A DNA stretch of 64,000 bases from Colwellia sp. (GCA_013215465.1 JABSOW010000004.1:62001-126000); one strand, 5' to 3'. Positions 20,360 to 29,461 are shown, counted from the first letter of the stretch. Numbers and translations: made by a program. Notes: generated from the letters alone by a model not told the origin.

Positions 20360-21550
20360 TTAGCTTAAATTGTTAATTTCTACTTCTGGATTCAGATCAG
20401 CATCATAATCAACACCATCAATACCAAAACCAAACAATTTTAAAAATTCATTGTGATAGCCAATGTAATCAGTCATGTCATCTATGGTGTCGGTATCAAC
20501 AGTATTCCAAATATCCGTAATACGTTGCTGCACGCTATCTTCAAGTTCTTTGTAGTTTTGACGGAAGCGCCCTTGTTCATCAAGACGTGGACTATTGCTA
20601 TAAATATTTTCTTTAAACAAGTTTGAAATTTGCTCAATACAACCTTCATAGGTACCATCTGCTTTCATCACTTTAAACATAGCAGAAATATATAGTGGCA
20701 TGATTGGAATTGCTGAGCTAGCTTGTGTTACCACCGCATTTAATGAGGTAACTCGTGCTTGGCCATCAAGCTCAGCCGTGGCAGTATTAATAGCGGTTGC
20801 TGCTCTATCTAAATCTTCTTTGGCTTTGCCAATGGTTGCTTTACCGTAAATTGGCCATGTTAGCTCTTTACCAATATAAGTATAAGCAACGGTTTTAACC
20901 CCATTTGCTAATACGTCAGCATCTTTTAATGCGTTCAACCATAACTCCCAATCGGCACCACCCATTACATCAATAGTGCCTTGAATTTCAGCATCATTAG
21001 CCGCTTCAACAGAGATTGAATCAATAGTACGCTTTGAGGTGTTTAAGTTTTTAGTGGTGACACTTTGACCTATTGGCTTTAGCGTTGAAGAGTATACTTC
21101 ACCAGTATCTGGATCTGTTCTACGTGGTGACGCTAAAGAATAAATCACTAAATCAATTTTACCCATATCCGCTTTAATGGCTGCAATTGCTTGCGCTTTA
21201 ATCGCATGAGAAAAAGCATCGCCGTTAATGTTTTTCGAATAAACACCCGCTTCGTCAGCCGCTTTTTGAAAAGCAGCGGTATTATACCAACCTGCTGAGC
21301 CGGTTTTTCTTATCGTCGGTGGTTTTTCAAAGAAAATACCTAACGTACTGGCATTATGACCAAAAGTAGCAGTAATCCGTGAAGCCAAACCATAACCAGT
21401 AGAAGCACCAATCACTAAAACATTTTTTGGTCCTGTTTCACTAAACGCTTGACTTTTCACATAAGAAATTTGTTCTTTCACATGCGCTTCACAACCAACT
21501 GGATGAGCGTTAGTACAAATAAAACCACGAATTTTTGGCTTGATTACCAT
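20360..21550 (-). CDS. fabV: Enoyl-[acyl-carrier-protein] reductase FabV
   Basis: NADH-dependent trans-2-enoyl reductase of fatty acid elongation, of the long (about 400-residue) FabV class that is insensitive to triclosan. The start MVIKPKIRGFICTNAHPVGC and the nucleotide-binding VLVIGASTGYGLASRI are characteristic. The catalytic Y-x8-K is PIYGKATIGKAK. Also seen: VYSLASPRRTDP-like and SAIPIMPLY. Monocistronic, with its own terminator. No fabI is visible here. Confidence 0.95.
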   Translation of the reverse strand: MVIKPKIRGFICTNAHPVGCEAHVKEQISYVKSQAFSETGPKNVLVIGASTGYGLASRITATFGHNASTLGIFFEKPPTIRKTGSAGWYNTAAFQKAADEAGVYSKNINGDAFSHAIKAQAIAAIKADMGKIDLVIYSLASPRRTDPDTGEVYSSTLKPIGQSVTTKNLNTSKRTIDSISVEAANDAEIQGTIDVMGGADWELWLNALKDADVLANGVKTVAYTYIGKELTWPIYGKATIGKAKEDLDRAATAINTATAELDGQARVTSLNAVVTQASSAIPIMPLYISAMFKVMKADGTYEGCIEQISNLFKENIYSNSPRLDEQGRFRQNYKELEDSVQQRITDIWNTVDTDTIDDMTDYIGYHNEFLKLFGFGIDGVDYDADLNPEVEINNLS

Positions 21551-21633
21551 AAGAAAACCTTTTTTGATTGTTTTTATAAAGAATAAAAATTTTCGCTATT
21601 GTACCTTGCTCTCAGCTTGAAGAGGTATGACCA

Positions 21634-21712
21634 GATGAACAGTGCCGAGTTACGAAATACTTGTCGAGCTAGTACTTCATTTCGAAACTATACCACTCGA
21701 TACTAGCAACCC
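21634..21712. repeat. Imperfect palindrome between fabV and bolA
   Basis: AGTTACGAAAT near 21649-21659 and ATTTCGAAACT near 21680-21690 are inverted with one mismatch, flanking TCGAGCTAGTACTTC. The shared GAGTTACGA/TCGAGCTAGT words recall the palindrome at 3436-3500. It may stop bolA transcription, which runs on the minus strand the other way, or be a dispersed repeat. Confidence 0.4.
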
Positions 21713-21716
21713 ATAG

Positions 21717-22031
21717 TTATTTACCACCACCCAAACAATTTGGCGATAACGGTGTGTTTGCTTCGTAGTAATCATGCCACTCTTTCTCCGTATAGGTATG
21801 TAGAGCTAAGGCATGAATTTTTTCAGCCAACTCTTCTGCCAGCACAGAATTAACTGCACGATGGCGTTTGATCAGCCGTTCATCTTCAAAATTATTTGAA
21901 ACAATGGTTACTTTAAAATGAGATTCACTGCCCGGCGGTACGTTATGATTGTTACTCTCGTTAATCACATCTAGGTGTAGCGGTGAAAACGCAGACAATA
22001 GTTTTTCTTCAATTGCTGTAGCTATAGACAT
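21717..22031 (-). CDS. bolA: BolA family protein
   Basis: Small stress and morphology protein that binds monothiol glutaredoxin with a shared [2Fe-2S] cluster and can act as a transcription factor. The family core is seen in SESHFKVTIVSNNFEDERLIKRHRAVNSVL, containing the RHR motif with its conserved histidine, and AEKIHALALHTYTEKEW. 104 residues, as in E. coli BolA (105). Monocistronic, divergent from rlmG. Confidence 0.95.
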   Translation of the reverse strand: MSIATAIEEKLLSAFSPLHLDVINESNNHNVPPGSESHFKVTIVSNNFEDERLIKRHRAVNSVLAEELAEKIHALALHTYTEKEWHDYYEANTPLSPNCLGGGK

Positions 22032-22252
22032 TATTTTTCTCTAGATAAAGTGGGGACACCGCTAATTTTAGCTAACTTACGACGAGATGCTATGCATAAA
22101 ACATAAAAGCACGCTATTTATAACTAACTCGATGGTGTCATTAAGGTTTTATTTTAATAAATATTAGTGGCTAGAAGCAACAAAAATTAACGCGATATCA
22201 GTGTAAATATGTCACAATAGCTTGCCCATTCATTGTCACTCATACCTTTACT

Positions 22253-23470
22253 ATGCTAAGCCCTTTCTTTGTAAATGATAAACAACTAAAACTTTCCCGT
22301 TTTCCTTTAGCTCAAGTGAACCGTAGTTTACAAGCTTGGGATGCAAGTGATGAATATCTACTTAATTATATTAAAGAGAAAAAATTAGTTGGTGATAACG
22401 CTAAAGTACTCATTTTTAATGATGCCTTTGGCGCACTCACCACCAGTTTTTGTTCTCCTGTAACGGCGGATTTACCTAACAATTTGCCTAGTAACTTTCT
22501 AAGTAATAAAGCTGACGTTTTTTGTATTAATGATTCATATGTTAGCAGCCAAGGGATTGCTCATAACATTAGTCAGAATCAACTTAATGCTACCAATATA
22601 ACTCAACTCAATTGCTTAGATTCATTACCCACAGATATTGATATTATTTTATTTAAAATACCAAAAAGCAAATCCTTATTAATTGCACAGTTAATCCAAA
22701 TAAAAAAGAGTATTGAGCAGCAAGCTTTAGATAAAAACACTGTCTTTATTGCTGGTGATCGTGCCAAAGACATTCATCGTTCAACGTTAACCTTGTTTGA
22801 AAAATATTTAGGTACTACCACAACATCATTAGCGGTAAAAAAAGCCCGTTTAGTCTTTTGCCAATTTGATCAAAAACAAACGCATAACTCTCCTTTTCCA
22901 ACCGTTTGGACATTGGCTAATAAGACCTTAAATTGTGACTTTTCTATGAGTAATCACGCCAATGTTTACGCGCGCGAGAAACTCGACATTGGTGCCCGTT
23001 ATTTTATTGAAAACTTACCTAAGGTGAAGCCAAATAGTCAGGTGATTGATTTAGGTTGTGGTAATGGTGTTATTGGTTTAACTATATTAGCGAATCAACC
23101 AACGGCCAGTATTCAGTTTGTTGATGAATCACACATGGCAATCACTAGTGCTCAACTTAATATTGAAACGAATTTGCCAGCATTAGCAACACAATGCCAA
23201 TTTCACTTAAATGATTGTCTAACCAATATAGAGAGTAATAGTGTCGATTTAATTCTATGTAACCCCCCTTTTCATCAACAAACAGCCACCACAGATCATA
23301 TTGCCTGGCAAATGTTCAAAGACAGCTATAGGGTATTAAAAAAAGGTGGGGAGTTACGTATTATCGGTAACCGTCAACTGGCTTATCACATAAAATTAAA
23401 ACGTATTTTTGGTAATGAAAAACTCATTGCAAGTAACGAAAAGTTTGTTACACAATCCGCAATTAAATAA
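22253..23470 (+). CDS. rlmG: 23S rRNA (guanine1835-N2)-methyltransferase RlmG
   Basis: Makes m2G1835 in 23S rRNA. Two tandem methyltransferase-like halves: a degenerate N-terminal half (VLIFNDAFGALTTSF, IFKIPKSKSLL) and an active C-terminal Rossmann domain with DLGCGNGVIGL (SAM binding) and the catalytic CNPPFHQ. It closely parallels E. coli RlmG (YgjO), including SNHANVYAREKLDIGARYF, and is distinct from RsmC. Length (405 residues) is slightly above E. coli's. Confidence 0.93.
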   Translation: MLSPFFVNDKQLKLSRFPLAQVNRSLQAWDASDEYLLNYIKEKKLVGDNAKVLIFNDAFGALTTSFCSPVTADLPNNLPSNFLSNKADVFCINDSYVSSQGIAHNISQNQLNATNITQLNCLDSLPTDIDIILFKIPKSKSLLIAQLIQIKKSIEQQALDKNTVFIAGDRAKDIHRSTLTLFEKYLGTTTTSLAVKKARLVFCQFDQKQTHNSPFPTVWTLANKTLNCDFSMSNHANVYAREKLDIGARYFIENLPKVKPNSQVIDLGCGNGVIGLTILANQPTASIQFVDESHMAITSAQLNIETNLPALATQCQFHLNDCLTNIESNSVDLILCNPPFHQQTATTDHIAWQMFKDSYRVLKKGGELRIIGNRQLAYHIKLKRIFGNEKLIASNEKFVTQSAIK

Positions 23471-23662
23471 TGTTATATCAATCAGGCTAACTAAGTGATC
23501 TTTTTAAATGATCTAAATATCCAATAACATCGTTGCTTGCAATCACAATAGCCAGCTATTGCTCAATCAAGCGCCTTGTTCTTGAAAATTTATCCTCATT
23601 AAAATTTGAACCATTAATTAATCTGATTGGTATTATTTATACACAACAAGCGAACTATTTAA

Positions 23663-24238
23663 ATGAAAACACAACATTTATTACTACCCATTGCCTCATT
23701 AATTTTTATCTTTATATTAAGCGGCTGTGCTAATGCACCAAGCCATTTAATTATTGCCCCTGAAATGATTACCCTGTCAGAAAATCAGCATATTAATCAG
23801 CAAGCAACGCTTAATGTTGTCGATATGCGTACCGCAAATCACATCGTGCAAATATTACGGACAGGTGAAGCGGCAACATTGTTTTCAGCCCAAGATAGAC
23901 TGGAAGATATTATTAAAAAAAGTTTAAGTAAACATTGGCAACAACAAGGGTTAACCATTCAAACCAGTGCAGTAAATACTATTAATATCGCTATCGAAAA
24001 AGCGGTAATAAGTGTTACGCAAGAAACAATGAGTTATCAAGTGCAAACCGAAATAGTACTGAAAGTAACGATTAACAATAGTGTACAAACACTAACAAGT
24101 ACCTTTAAAAATCGTGGTAATAGTAAGGGACCTTTTCAAGCTGACGTTGCTGTGTTTGAGCGTAATTTCAATCAACGTCTAGCCAATTTACTACAACAAA
24201 TTTTAGCCAATGAAAAGATTAACAATTTTTTGAAATAA
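23663..24238 (+). CDS. yajG: YajG family lipoprotein
   Basis: Predicted outer- or inner-membrane lipoprotein of unknown function. A signal peptide with lipobox LSGC gives the lipidated Cys22. The body resembles the YajG family: VVDMRT, an amphipathic middle (RLEDIIKKSLSKHWQQQG) and a C-terminal helix. In enterics yajG lies beside ampG; here ampG is three genes downstream on the same strand, so the association is kept. Followed by the cyclophilin gene after 25 bp. Confidence 0.82.
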   Translation: MKTQHLLLPIASLIFIFILSGCANAPSHLIIAPEMITLSENQHINQQATLNVVDMRTANHIVQILRTGEAATLFSAQDRLEDIIKKSLSKHWQQQGLTIQTSAVNTINIAIEKAVISVTQETMSYQVQTEIVLKVTINNSVQTLTSTFKNRGNSKGPFQADVAVFERNFNQRLANLLQQILANEKINNFLK

Positions 24239-24263
24239 CCTAGAATCTAATCGAGATTATCCA

Positions 24264-24863
24264 ATGAAAAATATTATAATTACTGCTACAATTTTTTTTA
24301 CTTTGGTGTTATTTACTACGCTAATAAATGCTAAAAACATTGCCATTGATCCAACCAATATTTACCCAAAAGTAAAGTTAGAAACATCAATGGGGATTAT
24401 TATTGTAGAACTCGATCGAGTTAAAGCGCCAATTACCGTTGATAATTTTTTAACCTATGTGATTACTGGCGAATATAACAACACCATTTTTCATCGCATT
24501 ATCGAAGATTTTATTGTACAAGGAGGTGGTTATGATGCTGACTTTACCGCAAAAAAATCCAACCAAAATATTGTTAATGAATCAGGTAATGGTTTAAAGA
24601 ATGAGATAGGCACCATTGCTATGGCAAAAGAAAACCGCCCTCATACCGCCAATCGTCAGTTCTTTTTTAATATTAACGATAATACTAACTTAGATCCTGG
24701 TAGACATTGGGGCTATGCTGTTTTTGGCGTGATTATTGAAGGTGAAGAAGTACTGGAGGCAATAGCAAAAGTAAAAACCGATTACAACGAAACAATTGGT
24801 TGGGAAGATGTACCTCTAGAGCCGATCATATTGCTCAGGGCAACGCTATTACCAGCAGAATAA
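24264..24863 (+). CDS. Periplasmic cyclophilin-type peptidyl-prolyl isomerase
   Basis: Cyclophilin with an N-terminal signal peptide ending near residue 23 (INAKN), so probably periplasmic. The catalytic core is intact: FHRIIEDFIVQGGGYD contains the active-site arginine and glutamine, followed by AMAKENRPHTANRQFFFNI. Resembles PpiA of E. coli; the exact orthologue cannot be settled, so no symbol is given. It sits between yajG and a small unknown gene, in the usual yajG-ppi-ampG neighbourhood. Confidence 0.9.
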   Translation: MKNIIITATIFFTLVLFTTLINAKNIAIDPTNIYPKVKLETSMGIIIVELDRVKAPITVDNFLTYVITGEYNNTIFHRIIEDFIVQGGGYDADFTAKKSNQNIVNESGNGLKNEIGTIAMAKENRPHTANRQFFFNINDNTNLDPGRHWGYAVFGVIIEGEEVLEAIAKVKTDYNETIGWEDVPLEPIILLRATLLPAE

Positions 24864-25093
24864 CAGAGCTTCCTCATACTAAAGTACCAATAAAATCACC
24901 CGTTATTTTTTTGACAATAAACAGATTATCACCGATAAATAAAGGTATCCGTTAATCGGAGCAGCTGGTAATTTTGTATTAATCTCTTTCCCAAAGAAAA
25001 TAAAATAACAAAATCACACTTCGCTCATTCAGATTAATATTTTATCTAACATTTTTATTCAAGGAAGCAAGGAGCGCACCCAAGGAACAATTC

Positions 25094-25423
25094 ATGATAA
25101 TCGAGCAGTTTATTAATGAAAAAATAACACAAATGAGTGCATATATTAACGCGGTTAGTGAGCAAGCTTTACATTACACTGAGTTAGATCAATTCATCGT
25201 AGACACAATGACAGAATGGGCCTATTTAAATGTCACTGATGAAACGCCAAGCACAGCTAAAGAACGAGTATTTTGGCATTTAATTCATCAGGTTAGCCTA
25301 CATGGTGGTCAAGCTTTACAACAAAATTTATTTTTCAAAAGCGAAATGAATACCTGCATAGATTTTTTTAATGGCACTGGTAGTTACCCTATTGATTGCA
25401 TTGGTTGGCGACCGATTACTTAA
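25094..25423 (+). CDS. Conserved-looking small protein of unknown function
   Basis: 109 residues, acidic, no signal peptide or transmembrane segment, and a tryptophan-rich centre (TEWAYLNV, ERVFWHLIHQV). Not recognised. Codon use matches its neighbours and the frame fills the gap between the cyclophilin and ampG, so it is probably real. The start ATG at 25094 follows AAGGAACAATTC. Roles in muropeptide or envelope metabolism could be guessed from position only. Confidence 0.6.
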   Translation: MIIEQFINEKITQMSAYINAVSEQALHYTELDQFIVDTMTEWAYLNVTDETPSTAKERVFWHLIHQVSLHGGQALQQNLFFKSEMNTCIDFFNGTGSYPIDCIGWRPIT

Positions 25424-25521
25424 ATTAACATTGTGCTATTCTGTCATAATAGGCTTCTGCTTAGTACAACACTCTGATAAGCTTAAACTTATAAATCACC
25501 TGCTAAATAAGTAACCTGTGA

Positions 25522-26781
25522 ATGCCCTCTTCTTTTAAACAAGCGGTTCTAAACAAGCGAATGCTGATCTGTATATTTACGGGTTTTAGCTCAGGCTTGC
25601 CCTTGTTTGTTCTTTACCAACTAGTGCCCGGTTGGCTAAGAGACCAAGGTGTTTCTTTAGCTGAAATAGGTTTGTTTTCATTAATTGGTATTCCTTATGT
25701 GTGGAAGTTTCTTTGGTCACCATTAATGGATAGATACTCCTTAGGGGGGCTAGGAAGAAGACGCAGTTGGATGTTAGCCACACAAATTTTACTACTGATT
25801 TCAATTGCCGCCTTTGGTATGGTAAACCCAATAGAGAATATCTGGTCGGTTGCCTACCTTGCCGCCGCTGTTGCTTTTTTCAGTGCCAGTCAAGACATAG
25901 TACTGGATGCTTATCGACGAGAACTATTACCTGATAATGAATTAGGTTTAGGCAACTCTATTCATGTACAAGCTTATCGTTTTTCTGGTTTAGTGCCGGG
26001 CTCATTAGCTTTTATTCTTGCTGATCACATCAGTTGGCAATCGGTTTTTATTATTGTATCTGTCTTTATGGTGTTAGGTATTCTACTAACACTCTTTATT
26101 AAAGAGTTAGATACTGAGCACAACGCACCTAAATCATTGCGAGACGCTGTTGTTTTGCCTTTTAAAGATTTCATCCAAAGTAATGGCTTAAAATCAGCGG
26201 GGTTTACCTTGGCTTTTTTAGTGTTATATAAACTGGGCGACAATATGGCCACCGCACTACAAACACCCTTTTTTATCGATATGGGCTTTAGTAAAACGGA
26301 AATTGGTGTTATTGCCAAAACATCATCAATGATTGCCATGACGATAGGGATAGTGGTTGGTGGCATAGTCATGATAAAGCTCAGTATAAACCGCGCCTTA
26401 TGGCTTTTTGGCTTTGTACAAATTGCCAGTATTCTAGGTTTTGCTGCACTTGCTGAAATTGGTCATAACAACTATGCTTTAGCGATAGCAATGGGATTTG
26501 AATACCTTGGTGTAGGTTTAGGTACCGCAGCTTTTACCGCCTTTATCGCCCGCACAACCAATCCAGCTTTTGCCGCGACACAAATAGCACTTTTTACCGC
26601 CCTCGCGGTTTTACCTAGAACATTTGCTAATGCCACAACGGGTTTTATTGTCGAACAAATTGGTTGGACTCAATTTTATTTTTTATGCACCGCCTTAGCG
26701 GTTCCAGGCATGTTAATGTTGTTTAAAGTGGCGCCTTGGCACGAAAAAACAGAACAAAAAGTAATAGAAATAGGAGTATAA
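25522..26781 (+). CDS. ampG: AmpG family muropeptide MFS transporter
   Basis: Inner-membrane permease importing anhydromuropeptides for cell wall recycling. Twelve hydrophobic segments. Family traits: FTGFSSGLPLFVLYQLVPGWLRDQGV, GIPYVWKFLWSPLMDRY, SQDIVLDAYRRE and YKLGDNMATALQTPFF. 419 residues, shorter than E. coli AmpG (491), which has two extra C-terminal helices. The start lies 98 bp after the small unknown gene. Followed by a 56-residue membrane ORF two bases downstream. Confidence 0.88.
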   Translation: MPSSFKQAVLNKRMLICIFTGFSSGLPLFVLYQLVPGWLRDQGVSLAEIGLFSLIGIPYVWKFLWSPLMDRYSLGGLGRRRSWMLATQILLLISIAAFGMVNPIENIWSVAYLAAAVAFFSASQDIVLDAYRRELLPDNELGLGNSIHVQAYRFSGLVPGSLAFILADHISWQSVFIIVSVFMVLGILLTLFIKELDTEHNAPKSLRDAVVLPFKDFIQSNGLKSAGFTLAFLVLYKLGDNMATALQTPFFIDMGFSKTEIGVIAKTSSMIAMTIGIVVGGIVMIKLSINRALWLFGFVQIASILGFAALAEIGHNNYALAIAMGFEYLGVGLGTAAFTAFIARTTNPAFAATQIALFTALAVLPRTFANATTGFIVEQIGWTQFYFLCTALAVPGMLMLFKVAPWHEKTEQKVIEIGV

Positions 26782-26782
26782 A

Positions 26783-26953
26783 ATGATCAAACTGTTCTTT
26801 CTTTTACCCATAATAATGTGCACTATTTGGTGGCGCTATTTAGATGATAGAGGCTATAGTTTAAAGGAAGGCTTAAAAGGGTTTATTTACATCTTATCTT
26901 TTAACGCTGTACTGGTATTATTTTTTGTAATGATGATCTGGCTGACACATTGA
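26783..26953 (+). CDS. Small membrane protein directly downstream of ampG
   Basis: Fifty-six residues: MIKLFFLLPIIMCTIWW, a charged centre (RYLDDRGYSLKEGLKG), then a second hydrophobic helix (FIYILSFNAVLVLFFVMM). It starts one base after the ampG stop, and the ampG end carries the TAGGAG ribosome-binding site, so coupled translation is likely. A two-helix hairpin topology with a cytoplasmic or periplasmic loop is predicted. Not recognised. Confidence 0.6.
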   Translation: MIKLFFLLPIIMCTIWWRYLDDRGYSLKEGLKGFIYILSFNAVLVLFFVMMIWLTH

Positions 26954-27045
26954 TTTTCCTCTATTGATTTAATGGCTATCACCCATACTTATTATGCTTA
27001 AAATATTGTAGATGATATAAATCGAGGCATTACCACACTAATAAC

Positions 27046-27432
27046 TTAAGAGGGTAAGTTATTAGTAAATTTTGACCATGACAGTAATAACGCCCTAAAG
27101 TCTTCAATACCACAAGCAGCACTTTCACTTTCATCGTAATGAATATGATCAACTGTTAACATTTCAGCCAAAGGCTCTGCGCCATTTAAGCTAGCATTGG
27201 TGTGAATTTCTACGTCTTCTTGGCTAATAGCAACTGAATATTCATGGCCAGTAATAAAAACTTCATTTTGCTGACCTTTCTCAACATTATCAATGGCGGT
27301 TAACAATTGTGCTAACTTAGCACTATCATGCCCTAGCTCAACTTCAATCCACGGACCAACGACTTCATGCTCAAAAGAAAAGCGAGCCTTTGCTTCACCT
27401 GTTATTGCATCATGTATAAATTCATACTCCAT
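27046..27432 (-). CDS. yacL: YacL family (UPF0231) protein
   Basis: Uncharacterised cytoplasmic protein of the UPF0231 family. Hallmarks: MEYEFIHDAITGEAKARFSFEHEVVGPW at the start, GHEYSVAIS in the middle and ESAACGIEDFRALL at the end, all aligned with E. coli YacL (120 residues). Monocistronic, convergent with the ampG unit. A perfect 8-bp hairpin, AATAACTT/AAGTTATT (27040-27063), overlaps its stop codon and could end transcription. Confidence 0.85.
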   Translation of the reverse strand: MEYEFIHDAITGEAKARFSFEHEVVGPWIEVELGHDSAKLAQLLTAIDNVEKGQQNEVFITGHEYSVAISQEDVEIHTNASLNGAEPLAEMLTVDHIHYDESESAACGIEDFRALLLSWSKFTNNLPS

Positions 27433-27533
27433 AAGTTTACCACTTCATATTGCTTAAAAATCTATTACTAACCTTCCTTTATTGTAGCAAAAAAATCAAG
27501 TTATTATCGGTCAAAAAAGCAATTATACTCAAG

Positions 27534-27719
27534 CTATTCATTAACAGATGAATTAATTTTAGTTCGCGTTAAAAAATACAAACTCATTGTTTTAATCATA
27601 AGGTAGAGCAACCACGAAAACTCGATTAACAATAACAATGACAGCAGCCAATAAGCACTTGGTATAACCAGTGTATAAAACAAAATCATGCAGTCATAAT
27701 ATCTAAGTAAAACAGCCAT
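27534..27719 (-). CDS. Possible small membrane protein (doubtful)
   Basis: 61 codons with one or two hydrophobic helices (ILFYTLVIPSAYWLLSLLLL) and a basic C-terminus. No clear ribosome-binding site and no recognised family. An ORF this size with a Leu/Ile/Phe-rich composition can arise by chance in A+T-rich DNA. Kept because it lies in an otherwise empty stretch. Confidence 0.25.
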   Translation of the reverse strand: MAVLLRYYDCMILFYTLVIPSAYWLLSLLLLIEFSWLLYLMIKTMSLYFLTRTKINSSVNE

Positions 27720-27840
27720 TGGCCATGTTTTTTTTCTTTAAGAACTCATGCATATGAGGAATAGTTTTTATCGCATGAAAATTTATCAAGCACTTTTGCT
27801 ATAAATGGCTATAACTTAGAAAAGGTAATATTTTTAACAA

Positions 27841-28053
27841 TATACCTTGGATCACGGCCACAAGATAAAGATAAAAATAAAGGTAGCCGGCCGTTATAAG
27901 CAAGTTTTTTTGTTGACTAACGAGCGCGGGTAAAAGCTTGTTGGCATAGATAATGGTTAGCACACTTGAAATTGTGCAATGATTTGCTCAGCCTTGCCTA
28001 AAGGCGTTTCAAATTCCAGCTGAAGCCTGCATCTTGAAGTGGCATGGGTATAT
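27841..28053 (-). repeat. Dispersed MITE-like repeat, copy 1
   Basis: Positions 27991-28053, read on the minus strand, run TATACCCATGCCACTTCAAG, then GGCTTCAGCTGGAATTTGAAACGCCTTTAGGCAAGGC in sense. This matches the left end of the element at 38836 over about 60 bp with some 10 differences. A degenerate opposite end (TATACC..CACAAGAT at about 27841) suggests the full unit is ~210 bp with terminal inverted repeats. No coding capacity. Confidence 0.65.
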
Positions 28054-28164
28054 GTCATAAAAAACCAATTAGCAGAAAAATATTACACTGATGAATTTAG
28101 TTTAAGAGTAAATAAGGCTATTATTACCAAAGACAATTAACCTTAACTTTTAAATAGGCTTACC

Positions 28165-28725
28165 ATGAAAAAAATATTTTTAGCGCTAATCGTATTCATA
28201 TTTTCAAATGTCACATTAGCCGATGATAACGCCAAAGCCGTGGCTAACTTCAAAAAATCAGCACAAGTTAACACCTTTTTCGATACAGCATACGGTTATG
28301 CTATTTTCCCAACCATAGGCAAAGGAGGTTTTGGCATAGGCGGCTCTTACGGTGAAGGGAGCGTATATAAACACGGTAGAAAAACAGGCACGACAACCAT
28401 GGTACAAATTACCATAGGCTTTCAATTAGGCGGACAAGCTTTTAGTGAGATTATTTTTTTTAAAAACAAGAAAGCTTATGACAATTTCACTAACGGTAAC
28501 TTTGAGTTTAGCGCACAAGCATCAGCGGTCGCTATCAACGCTGGGGCAAATGCAAAAACGAGTACTACTGGAACGTCTGCTGGTGCAGCAACTAGCCCAG
28601 ATAAAAACAAACAACAAGGAATATACCAAAATGGCATGGCTACCTTTACTTTCATTAAAGGCGGGTTAATGTATGAAGCCGCATTAGGTGGGCAAAAGTT
28701 TAGTTTTAAAAAGAATAAAAAATAA
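28165..28725 (+). CDS. YSC84/SYLF-domain lipid-binding protein, secreted
   Basis: Signal peptide (residues 1-19, ending TLADD), then a SYLF/YSC84 domain: FKKSAQVNTFFDTAYGYAIFPTIGKGGFGIGGSYGEG, QITIGFQLGGQAFSEIIFF and a C-terminal FIKGGLMYEAALGGQKFSF. SYLF domains bind phosphoinositides in eukaryotes; the bacterial role is unclear. A periplasmic or envelope location is inferred. The threonine/alanine/serine-rich stretch near 130-150 is a loop. Monocistronic with its own terminator. Confidence 0.8.
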   Translation: MKKIFLALIVFIFSNVTLADDNAKAVANFKKSAQVNTFFDTAYGYAIFPTIGKGGFGIGGSYGEGSVYKHGRKTGTTTMVQITIGFQLGGQAFSEIIFFKNKKAYDNFTNGNFEFSAQASAVAINAGANAKTSTTGTSAGAATSPDKNKQQGIYQNGMATFTFIKGGLMYEAALGGQKFSFKKNKK

Positions 28726-28753
28726 AGGCTGGTGATATGATGAACTAGTGCCT

Positions 28754-28785
28754 AAGGGGTTATTATCTGGATAAGCCCTTTTTTT
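28754..28785 (+). terminator. Rho-independent terminator after the YSC84 gene
   Basis: AAGGGGTTAT (28754-28763) pairs with ATAAGCCCTT (28771-28780) with one mismatch and a 7-base loop. It is followed by T7 on the plus strand, 28 bp past the stop. Confidence 0.85.
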
Positions 28786-28877
28786 GAAAAAACGCCACTG
28801 ACAAAAAAATGATGGTAAAATTTAAAAACCAAATAAGTAATCCACTTTTATAATTTTTTAATCCTGTATTTCTTAAT

Positions 28878-29360
28878 TTACAGATTGTTTTTAACACCTA
28901 ATAAATCACGAATTTCTTGCGTTATTTCCTCAATGCGATCAACGTTAATCGGCGCAATAAAAATAGTATCATCGCCAGCCAAAGTCCCTAAAATACCTGC
29001 TGATTCCCCCATACTATCTAACATTCTAGATATTAAGGGTGCCGCGCCAATGCCGGTTTTCAAAATAATTTGCATGCTATTGTGTTTAACACTCAACACC
29101 ACAGATTCTATAGATTGTTTTGACTTGGGTACGGCTAACTCATCCGGTAAAATATAGATCATCTCGTTTTTAGCATTACGGGTTTTCACCGCGCCTAACT
29201 TAGAAAGTAAACGAGATATTTTTGCTTGTGACATATTAACAAAACCTTGCTCTGACAAAGCGCTAGCCAACTGCCCTTGCGAGCCATAGCATTGTTCTTT
29301 TAATAAACGTTTAAAGACTTGAACCAAGTTAGATTCATGTTGTTTACGCAGAGTGGTCAT
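28878..29360 (-). CDS. argR: Arginine repressor ArgR
   Basis: Hexameric arginine-dependent regulator of arginine metabolism. N-terminal winged helix with GSQGQLASALSEQGFVNMSQAKISRLLSKLGAVKTRNAKNE in sense (the SR-recognition helix is clear), and a C-terminal oligomerisation/arginine-binding domain with the GTLAGDDTIFI motif carrying the paired aspartates. 160 residues (E. coli 156). In many gammaproteobacteria argR is opposite mdh; here it follows a thiamine-diphosphate decarboxylase gene by 101 bp. No convincing ARG box is visible just upstream. Confidence 0.93.
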   Translation of the reverse strand: MTTLRKQHESNLVQVFKRLLKEQCYGSQGQLASALSEQGFVNMSQAKISRLLSKLGAVKTRNAKNEMIYILPDELAVPKSKQSIESVVLSVKHNSMQIILKTGIGAAPLISRMLDSMGESAGILGTLAGDDTIFIAPINVDRIEEITQEIRDLLGVKNNL

Positions 29361-29461
29361 ATCAAATTCTATAAAAATGTAGCTAATGTAAGTATTCTAC
29401 ACTAGCTTCATCAAAATTTTCTATTTTATGTACCTAGTATACGAAGTTTGTAAATTTCACC

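Larger units (their letters stand above)
27433..28164. other. Long gene-poor region with repeat element
   Basis: 732 bp between yacL and the YSC84 gene. The left half contains one doubtful small membrane ORF on the minus strand (27534-27719). The right half carries a copy of a dispersed repeat (about 27841-28053). The last ~110 bp must contain the YSC84 promoter. Nothing else was recognised. Confidence 0.6.

Noticed and set aside
22253-23470. RsmC (16S rRNA m2G1207 methyltransferase) identity
   Set aside because: The whole-length pattern, including LIFNDAFGALT and SNHANVYAREKLDIGARYF, matches RlmG; RsmC has a different N-terminal half.
23533-23733. 66-codon open frame before yajG
   Set aside because: It overlaps the yajG signal sequence in another frame, with composition typical of A+T-rich spacer.
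29361-29461. Possible ARG box for argR autoregulation
   Set aside because: The best candidates around TGTAGAATACTTACAT match the TGAAT-N4-ATTCA consensus too poorly.
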